Shown here: in pieces, positions 56,925 to 64,000 of the stretch
Numbering within the stretch: the stretch's first letter is position 1
How the letters are laid out: each line of letters starts with the position of its first letter
DNA from: Brachynemurus nebulosus
Taxonomy: Eukaryota; Arthropoda; Insecta; Neuroptera; Myrmeleontidae
Length of the DNA: 64,000 bases
NCBI GenBank assembly: GCA_035578155.1
Contig: JAPWDM010000008.1
Coordinates: 7,185,847-7,249,846, forward strand
Direction of reading: 5' to 3'
Made by a program: the position numbers and the translations under genes
Notes under the pieces: generated by a model
Databases searched by the model: none
Told to the model about the DNA's origin: nothing
The model's input: only the letters and a program-made list of their open reading frames with translations

Positions 56925-57234
56925 TACCCTTGTCGCAGAATCCTGCAAAACATAGCGAATTTCCGTTTATAAAAGTTAGTTTTTCTTGGAAACTAGTTGA
57001 CATAGAATAATAGTTTAAAGATCTTTTTTATGTGATTTTTTCTCTTCTTTCCAATGGTGTTTTTGAGTAAGGGGAAATTTTGACAAAAAACTAATTTTTT
57101 CACGAAAAATGCTCCAAAAACCATGTTCCGGGCATCGGACGTGTCTGGCTAACGAATTTGTTCAACGGTTTGGGACTTCCAACATTTTCACCAAATTTTG
57201 TAAAAGTAGGACATTTCGTTCGAGAGTTATCGTG

Positions 57235-57303
<69 letters not shown>

Positions 57304-57440
57304 TTTAGTGAATATTATTTTTGGTTTCTAGGGACCTCAAAACAAATTTCTGCCATAGTCCCGGGCTCAAGTCGCGTCATGACACCTACTGTAATAGCTG
57401 AATTTCCAGAATTCTTTCTGGAAATTCGCTAAAAGTAGAC
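56925..57440. repeat. Dispersed repeat with (TA)n core, copy 3
   Basis: Same order of blocks as 50595-51150: tgtcgcagaatcctgcaaaa, acgtgtctggctaacgaatt, cgagagttatcgtgcgg, (TA)n, ggtttctagggacctcaaaa. The (TA)n tract is 57238-57301. Confidence 0.75.
57238..57301. repeat. (TA)n microsatellite
   Basis: About 32 TA units inside the dispersed repeat. Confidence 0.95.
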
Positions 57441-58468
57441 AGTGTAACGTAGTGTCATGCACTGTGTATTTTTTTTTAATGGAATACGATCACTACAATT
57501 TTAAATTTGGTAATTAGTTACTGTTAAATTTCTATAAAATCATTAAAAAATATTTAAATTTTATTTAAACTTTTTTTTGTTAACTTATTAATTAACTTCT
57601 TAATTATTAATTAATGTATTTAGTGTTATTAAAAATTAAATAAAATAAATAAATAAAGGGAATAATTAAGATTTGAACCAAGGTACCCTAGTGCATAATC
57701 AGACTAAAGACATACCGCTGACATATTTTTATGAAAATTTGATTATTTAACTTTGCAAAATACCACGTTATAAACGCGGTATTTTGCAAAGTAAAGTATT
57801 TGTTTATTATTTACAAATATGGAATACCATAAAGTAACGCTCAAATCTATTAATATTAAAATTTGATTACTTGTATGGATCGAAATTTTCAGAAATAATT
57901 ATTGCAAGTACTTATGAAAGAATATCAACTGTATTTTTTTCAGATATTTTTGATTTCAGAGCACCTATAATTATGTTAGTATATTTTCCCCATAAAAATA
58001 ATATGTTAACAGGGTGACAGATTCGTTTACTTTTAAGTAATGCAACTATTTCTGTTTTCATAGGGTCAGTTTTAAAGTCCAAAATAATCAATTTGTTTAA
58101 AAAAAAAAAAAAGATTATTAACCTTTTTATTTCGTTTTTTTAGTGTTAACCTTAATTATTTTCGATAAATTTATTTCAAACTTTCCGCCAAAATTTCATG
58201 CATACCAAGACCCTGAATACATACCTATTACGTATAATATGGGCTTTTACACCTGGAAAGGATATCAGGATTTTCTTTGGGGATTTATTTATAATCCTAT
58301 TCTAGAATTTTAAAATTTTTATAAAATCCACAAGTAGAAATAGGAATGGGACAGAGCTGATGGAATATCAAACCTTGCCAACTGGCAGTAGTTATTTTTT
58401 TACCACTAGTTCGCGTATCCGAGTTTTACGATTCCCAATGCATATGTAGGGTTAAATTTATTAATATA
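57441..58468. other. Gap, possible transposon body
   Basis: AT-rich, with a hairpin at 57752-57792 (gcaaaataccacg and its inverse) and an inverted repeat piece at 58376-58445 matching 28470-28535. Earlier exons of the P/THAP-type transposase might lie here but none is readable. Confidence 0.4.
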
Positions 58469-59720
58469 GACCATAATTATCCCTTCTGGGACTTAAGCCC
58501 TTTCGTTGATAACGTTGTTTCATATATAGCTGGATTTGTTAGTTTTAAATTGACTACAAAATTTTTAAGTTGTTTAGTTTGTAAGGAACAGTTGTTAGAC
58601 GACAATACAGAGGAGAAAATGCCTCCTATCGAAAATTAGAAATAGGGGACCATATATAACACCGTCGTCAGATGTCAAATATATTTGTAAAATTTCTGAA
58701 CAAATAATTCGAAAATATATGGCCGATCTCTTCCAACCTAATATAAAAAATATATTGATTAATAAAATTTTTAATGAAATAGGATTAAGATTCAATAATG
58801 ACATAATGAATAATCATATACTAAGCCAGGACATTTTAGACAACCATCGAATTCAGTTATCTAAATATGTCATTGAACTATATCTAATGCCGTATTTACA
58901 CGAGTTTAGTAGCTAAAGCAGGTTACTTAATCAAGTTACTAAATTTAGTTACTTTTGTCATGTAGACAGTTGTATTTAGTGCAAGTGCAAGTAAGAAATT
59001 TAATAATCTGTTTAGTCAAGTAAATAGAAGCCTGTTCTATTTACTTGTGCAAGTAGCTTACCCCCACTTTATTTTTTTTTAACTTGCTGTTATTTGTACC
59101 AGTGTAAACACATTAGTTTAGTAAAGTGTTTAGTAGATTTCAAATATACAAATATAGGCGCGTAAATATTTATTTATTGCAAATATTTTTTTGGGAATTT
59201 TTATACTTATTGTAGTATATAAATTATAAATATCAAAAAAAGTCACTGAAGGCAACTCGATAAAAAACTGAAATTCGTCTGACAACCACTCTTCATCTAA
59301 TAATAATAAAAAAATATATATAATATTTTTTTTTCCATTTCTATGGAATATATTTGGGACAAATCATATATAAATACATTAAAAGGTCGAACCAACAAGT
59401 CAGTTCAAACATATCTGATACATTTTTATAGTGCACAACGAATTTATTGATGACTATGTACCATTTTTAATTTAGTTTTACTAGGTTATGTATTACTACT
59501 TCAACTAATACTAAATCAATTTACTAAATTGTGTGTAGACAGCCACTAAACAAAAAAACTATTCAATTTAGCTACTTGCTTTAGTAACCTGCTTTAGTTA
59601 CTAAACTCGTGTAAATCCGGCCTAAAAACAAGATTACACTATGAATCAAAAAAAATTAATGACAACAAACTGTCTATTAGAAATAAATTCACAAAACTAA
59701 TCTTATTTCACCATCAGTAA
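58469..59720 (+). pseudogene. P/THAP-type transposase C-terminal relic, split by a MITE
   Basis: A plus-strand frame reads DHNYPFWDLSPFVDNVV, then SYIAGFVSFKL, then C-L-V-C. This is the C-terminal signature of P-element/THAP9-type transposases (a YIAGFV segment followed by a Cys pair). After a one-base shift near 58620 it continues NRGPYITPSSDVKYICKISE to ELYL at 58886, is interrupted by a MITE (58887-59622), and resumes in the same frame with KTRLHYESKKINDN to NKFTKLILFHHQ and a TAA at 59718-59720, the expected end. The frameshift and insertion make it inactive. No catalytic core is visible upstream. Strong evidence that a THAP-transposon lineage once lived in this genome. Confidence 0.8.
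58887..59622. mobile_element. MITE inserted in the transposase relic
   Basis: Ends atgccgtatttacacgagtt and, reversed, ggccggatttacacgagttt are inverted; both arms repeat the words AGTTACTAAA or its complement. Removing it together with one copy of a 2-3 bp duplication (TA or CTA) restores the reading frame exactly. No coding region. Confidence 0.8.
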
Positions 59721-59745
59721 CAAGATTAGTTTTGTGAATTTATAA
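59682..59745. repeat. Hairpin over the transposase C-terminus
   Basis: aaattcacaaaactaatctt and its inverse aagattagttttgtgaattt are separated by about 17 nt and span the relic's last codons and stop. It may be a remnant of the parent transposon's subterminal repeats. Confidence 0.7.
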
Positions 59746-59958
59746 ATATCAAATTTCAAATAAATTCTATTAATCAAATAAATAGTTTAATAAATTGGTT
59801 TATTAGGTAAAAATGTAATGAAATCTTAAATAAAAAATTTATAATTATTTTATTGTTATTTAATTTATTATATTATTATTTTCACCTTTCCTGAATATTT
59901 GAAAAACATACATATTTATGACAATACTTTTAAAAATACCAACTTCCCTACTAGAACA

Positions 59959-60515
59959 TAGGGATGTTGATATTATATCGATATATCGAATATTCGATAT
60001 TTTTTTTGTAAAGTATCGATATTTTTGAATCCGATATATCGATAGTTCGATATTGAAATGTCAGTATCGACATCAATATATTTTCCAAGAATAAATCAAC
60101 TTTGTAACAATTTACTTAATCGGCTATGACTGAAAGTATGTATCATATAAGTATAATAAGTATGATGCCATCTAAATATTTAAGCTTCCTTTGGTTATGA
60201 ACACTGATTCCCGATAATCGTAAAAAATTGATGAGGTTGATAGGGGAACGCATAAGAAAAAAAAGTTTCCCTAAAAACTGTCCCAGAAAAATACTAGTTT
60301 AATTAATTTTTGGCTATTTTCTCACCGATAAAGGTAATTACAAGGAGTAGGTATAATTTATTTTAATTGTGCCTCAATAATGTAATAAAAATTTTAAAAA
60401 TACGATATATCGAAATATCGATATTTTTTTCGATATATTACTCTGCGATATTGATATATTTGAAAAATACTGATATAATATATATCGATATTTTTAAAAA
60501 ATATCAACATCCCTA
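59959..60515. mobile_element. hAT-like element with ATATCGATAT arms, perfect 8-bp TSD
   Basis: Ends tagggatgttgatatt and aatatcaacatccct(a) are inverted. The duplication ctagaaca is perfect at 59951-59958 and 60516-60523. Both arms repeat ATATCGATAT-type palindromes. No coding region. Confidence 0.88.
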
Positions 60516-60523
60516 CTAGAACA

Positions 60524-60819
60524 CAGAAAATTAAAATATACCCCTCAAACCGTGGCGTCATAAGCGTCGCGTTTGCGCACAGCGGTCCATGTCCGTCTTT
60601 CTATTTCACTCTTACCGTGACCCTGCCGCTTATTTGCTTATTGCTATTAGCAATATAGTTAGTAGCATCGTGTAGAACCCGCTTTACATATATGATATGT
60701 ATGATATAGAAATATTTGTTGTTGTCACCGCTGTCACTGTGTACAAAAGTACAGTCCAAAAAAAAATCGACCAAAATTACTTATTAGCTTTTTGTAGTAG
60801 CCTCTACGAAAAGCTAAAA
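60524..60819 (+). promoter_or_regulatory. 5' flank of A5
   Basis: Presumed promoter and leader of A5. A terminal piece of the 39.1-kb element (agcatcgtgtagaacccgct) lies at 60664-60683, so element sequence sits within 160 bp of the start codon. The frame is open upstream to an ATG at 60697, but the conserved start is 60820. Confidence 0.4.
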
Positions 60820-60990
60820 ATGGAGGAGCAAGCCAATAAAGTTACTGTCAAATTTGAATTTGTCGATGTAGAAAGAGTGAATAATTCAATAACATTAACA
60901 GAAATAAAACAAGAACCAACTGAATCTGAAGAAAATGATGGACCAGAAAGTATAAGTGATACAAAATCACAACAGCAAGATATAAAACTG
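60820..60990 (+). CDS. ZNF gene A5, exon 1 (family A leader)
   Basis: First coding exon of A5: 57 codons from the ATG at 60820, beginning MEEQANKVTVKFEFVDVERV, with LTEIKQEPTESEEND and ending QQQDIKL. The canonical donor GTAAGTG starts at 60991 on a codon boundary. It is closest to A1 in the leader (MEEQ start, equal length), although the two are 56 kb apart. IKQE is the family sumoylation-type motif. The in-frame upstream ATG at 60697 would add 41 residues without family similarity. The fingers lie in exon 2, which begins at 63960 and leaves the window. Confidence 0.86.
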
Positions 60991-61153
60991 GTAAGTGCAT
61001 TAAAAAAAAAAAATAAATAAATAAGACACACATCTCACACATCAAAATTCGATACAAATAGGGTTGTGACAGAAAAAGAGATATAAGCTTTGTTCCATTT
61101 ACAAAATGATGAACGGTTCAAATAAAGTTCAAACTGTAAATAATTATGTATCA

Positions 61154-61457
61154 CATAGATTCCCAACGGGGGCGATATCGCCCCCCCAGTGGGCGCTAGA
61201 GTCTTCCAGGGGGGCGATAGCGGATAAGGTTTTCAAGAGAGGTGGTCAAATAAGTAAGGCATTTATGAAAAATAGAAAAAGAGGGCGGCATTTTACAGCC
61301 GATAAGCAAAAAAGAGGTCGCCGGTTGTGAAAAATAAAAAAAAGGCGGCATTTGTACAATTGACGAGTAAAAAAAGCCTGCGGCGCTGCTAGGGGGCGTT
61401 GAAATTTCTGTTTTGTACTAAAGGGGGCGGTGGTCCAGAAAAGGTTGGGAATCTATG
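61154..61457. mobile_element. hAT-like MITE, GC-rich, CATAGATTCCCAAC termini, perfect 8-bp TSD
   Basis: Ends catagattcccaac and gttgggaatctatg are inverted. The duplication atgtatca is perfect at 61146-61153 and 61458-61465. The gggggcg-rich interior contrasts with the AT-rich flanks. The gattcccaac start resembles the well-known ttcccaacc ends of some hAT families. Confidence 0.85.
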
Positions 61458-61744
61458 ATGTATCATTTGCCCGAAAATCAGGTTTCAGGAATGTTCCTTC
61501 GTCAATTTTTCAATTATTTCTGTTAACATATTTTTTTCCTTTTATTCCAAATACACAAAAAATTAGATGCAAAAAGGAATGAGATAGGAAAAATGTATGG
61601 TAACTTTTCAAGTTAGGAGATGTGCAGATATTATTTTGTCATTATTATAAAAGATTTAAATATGTAATCATATTTTTAATAAATTAAAACTTTAATGTTA
61701 AATAAAAGTAAGGAACATTTTGTCCCGAAATTTAAACTACGAAA

Positions 61745-62150
61745 TTCTGAGTTAATAAGTCTTAACCACAGACCAATGAACACTATTATATTATTCTACT
61801 AGACAAAGCGTAAAGTCACTTTGTAGACATTTTTCTTGAAGCAGGTAACAATGTGAGACGGGTGAGATTTAAGGAATATAATATAATGTCAATTTTTGAG
61901 CAAATCTGACTATAATTATTGCAGGACATTATTTGTATACGTACGTATTTTGAAAATAAAGCGAATACCACTTTTTTTGTAAAAATTTTACAGTTTCTTC
62001 TCATAAAAGTAAAATTTTATTATCAATATTATATTTTTACAATAATTATTTGAAAACGTTACAACGAATACCATCAGTTATTGCATTGATTACTATATTA
62101 CAGAATCTATCCGGTCGTATTCTGATCGTATTTGGCTGCCTCAATTATAC
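61745..62150. repeat. Dispersed repeat (inverted copy at 18945-19345)
   Basis: The same repeat as at 18.95 kb in reverse orientation, with its end displaced to 63443-63490 by the insertion of the 62151-63442 element. Confidence 0.8.
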
Positions 62151-62338
62151 CCCATAGAGCACGAAATATTGCTGCATTATTTGGAAATTTTGAAATATTT
62201 CAGGCAATATTCCTGCAGTATTCCAGCAATATTCCTATAATCGCCCTGTTATATTGCTAGCAAGATTGAAGGAATATTGCACCGCAACATTGAGAAAATA
62301 TTGGCCTTGCAATATTGCAATAATACTTTTTTTTTAAT

Positions 62339-62405
62339 TACATATCGTCAGTTCAACGGTAAAACTCATTAAGTACAGTTTTACCTTTGAACTGACGATA
62401 TATAA
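62339..62405. repeat. Hairpin, ATATCGTCAGTTCAA arms
   Basis: atatcgtcagttcaacggta and its inverse ending gaactgacgatat enclose a short tttaagtacagtttt-type loop. Confidence 0.75.
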
Positions 62406-63004
62406 TAGATATTTATTTATTTTATAGTTGATAATAAAAACGATACTAACTTTTACCAATAAAATTGGAAAGTTTAGTACTTGTTTCTATCTTGTCCGAA
62501 ATTCGAATCAACCTTTGATTGATTAGGTTAGCTAATAATTTTTTTACTCCAAATTTAATTTTATAAATCTTTTTCGGGACTAAAAATTTTATAAAATTAA
62601 CATCATTAACATTAAGTGTTAGAAATTTGAGGTTAATTGTAAATAAAATTGTTAATACAAGTACAGTTTAGTTGATTCTTTATTATTAAAAATTAATACA
62701 CTTCAAATTGTTTGGTGAAACACATAATACTAATATGTATATAATAACACTAATAAATATTAATAATAACAAAATATAGTATGACGTATAACACGTATAA
62801 GTTAATCCATAAGTCCATACGTGATTAATTGATCAGTCAAATTAATCAAAGCATTTTCTAACCTATAATGAAAATACATATTCATCAGGAACAACTTAGC
62901 ATTACGACATTGATGTCGAACGGGATTATATGTTATTAATACATATAACAAAAATATGTAAAAATATTTATCTTGTATAACTCCTTCATAAATAAAATTA
63001 AATG

Positions 63005-63150
63005 AATTATCGTCAGTTCAATGGTAAAATTTATTAAGTACAGTTTTCAGAGACAACGATTCTAGTCACTAAGTTCAATTCACTTAGTGACTAGAATCGT
63101 TTGCTCTGAAAATTGTACTTAATGGTTTTACCTTTGAACTGATGATATGT
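63005..63150. repeat. Nested hairpin related to 62339-62405
   Basis: The outer arms share atcgtcagttcaatggtaaa with the inverse near 63130-63145; the inner arms share acgattctagtcactaagt and its inverse around 63085. A hairpin within a hairpin. Confidence 0.75.
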
Positions 63151-63680
63151 TTTTTGGGTATAATAACAATAGTTGTACCGTTTTATTTCATCTATTTATT
63201 TGCCTTCATTTCTATAATATACTACATATTCCAAAATTTTGGACAGCTCTTATATATTTTTTGTAACATGACAATAACATTGAAACAATGTTACAAATAC
63301 AATATTACAAAAAAATATTACTGCAATATTCCTGTAATATTGGCAATTATGCTCAAGTGAGTAATATTCAGGCAATATTCCTGCAACATTGGTAATTATC
63401 TGCAACTTGGCAACATTCCAGCAATATTTTGTGCTCTAGGGGACATTTATATAATTAGTTTATATAATATATATGTAATATGTTCATTGGTCTACGGTTT
63501 ACACACACTAGCCGATTTTATTAACACTTTCAGTCCCACGACTTCAGCATCTGAAAACAATCAAAACAACCACAGAGGCCCGATCGCGATCAATGATTAA
63601 TTGATTACGCATTATGTATGTGTGCGATGTTACCACACCGATGTGTATATACTATATACTCAACTCACACAAACACCAAC

Positions 63681-63925
63681 ACACACTACTCTCTTGGTTT
63701 CTATAAAAAATTTTAAAATAAACAATATAAAAACTAATAAAAGTATTTTTTTTATTTATTTATTTTTACCAGTTTGTTATCTAAACTTTCTATAATTCTC
63801 TAATTGATTTGAATGTGTTTGAATGTCAAATATATGTATTTGTTTATATAAAGTTTCTTTAAAAATATTGTCGGTTTCCGGGGAAGTTTACTATGAAAGT
63901 GCTCGGGCCTCATAGTGTTAAAATG
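63681..63925. repeat. Dispersed repeat (inverted copy at 48690-48891)
   Basis: acacactactctcttggttt and agtgctcgggcctcatagtg match the 48.7-48.9 kb copy in reverse complement. It ends about 35 bp before the A5 exon 2 acceptor. Confidence 0.8.
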
Positions 63926-63959
63926 TTACAGAGGTTACAAATATTTTTTTTTTTTTTAG

Positions 63960-64000
63960 AAATCCAGTGGTACTGAAAATGGTACGCAAATAAAAATAGA
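63960..64000 (+). CDS. ZNF gene A5, exon 2 (start only, cut by right edge)
   Basis: After the acceptor AG at 63958-63959 the frame reads KSSGTENGTQIKI, matching ESSDTETGTTIKI of A3 and A4 and keeping the sumoylation-type core. Only about 13 codons are in the window; a C2H2 finger array is expected to follow. Confidence 0.75.

Larger units (their letters stand above)
62151..63442. mobile_element. Element with CCC(A/C)TAGAGCAC ends and AATATTGC motif arms
   Basis: The left end cccatagagcacgaaatatt and right end, reversed, cccctagagcacaaaatatt are inverted. The arms (62160-62330 and 63290-63440) repeat AATATTGC/GCAATATT words. The uninterrupted copy of the host repeat at 18945-19345 shows the empty site and implies a 2-bp AC duplication (62149-62150, 63443-63444). 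Inside are two related hairpins (62339-62405 and 63005-63150) sharing atcgtcagttcaa ends. Confidence 0.75.
60991..63959 (+). other. Intron of A5 (2.97 kb, repeat-filled)
   Basis: GTAAGT at 60991 to a T-rich tract and AG at 63958-63959, phase 0. It contains, in order, a GC-rich hAT-like MITE, a dispersed repeat, an AATATTGC-motif element with internal hairpins, and another dispersed repeat. No gene inside; frames at 61106-61330, 61816-62004, 63142-63360 and 63601-63795 are repeat-derived. Confidence 0.78.

Overview
This is an AT-rich, intron-containing eukaryotic nuclear sequence. It is most likely from an insect, and possibly a hemipteran, but that is an inference from style only: clustered C2H2 zinc-finger genes plus hAT, piggyBac, P/THAP, Harbinger and Mutator-type DNA-transposon debris. 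I see no bacterial-style operon, rRNA, tRNA or CRISPR array.

The host genes are ten C2H2 zinc-finger (ZNF) genes of two families. Family A has five members with two coding exons. A 56-63 residue leader exon carries the core KFEFVD and the motif TEIKQEP; a phase-0 intron follows; a second exon carries an acidic linker and the finger array. Members are A1 (minus, exon 1 4547-4717, exon 2 running off the left edge), A2 (plus, 6793-6981 and 8821-9894), A3 (plus, 46522-46689 and 46751-47452), A4 (plus, 55790-55957 and 56018-56803) and A5 (plus, exon 1 60820-60990, exon 2 entering at 63960 and cut by the right edge). A1 and A2 are head to head. Family B has five members with one coding exon and a different acidic leader (core [14 protein letters not shown]): B1 (minus, 25050-26069), B2 (minus, 29050-30371, broken), B3 (plus, 36790-37728), B4 (minus, 42986-44437) and B5 (minus, 51275-52630). 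Four B copies share a conserved 5' flank, and relic flanks at 32911-33145 and 54470-54545 look like ghosts of lost copies. Neither leader resembles ZAD, BTB or KRAB. Both families carry several sumoylation-type psi-K-x-E motifs. The products are probably nuclear DNA-binding regulators.

Most of the rest is mobile DNA, largely short non-autonomous DNA transposons. At least five insertions have TIRs plus perfect 8-bp target duplications (hAT-like): 10967-11393, 21975-22412, 30854-32910, 42419-42729 and 59959-60515; 61154-61457 is a sixth. Several are built from short palindromic motifs repeated in both arms. Others are a TTAA-flanked piggyBac-like element (16307-17231), a 9-bp-TSD Mutator-like element (54573-55275), a Harbinger-like element nested in a hAT (31455-32713), TA-flanked elements and a near-perfect 263-bp palindrome (37947-38209). 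Coding relics of transposons are a P/THAP-type transposase C-terminus split by a MITE (58469-59720), a THAP-domain fragment facing a SWIM-like fragment inside a 66-bp inverted-repeat element (40056-41744), and a LINE reverse-transcriptase scrap (23705-23840).

The most unusual items are the uncharacterised leader of family A, the switch to a 60-61 nt GC-AG intron in A3 and A4, the THAP/SWIM inverted-repeat element, and the palindrome-motif hAT group with paralogous empty sites inside this same window.
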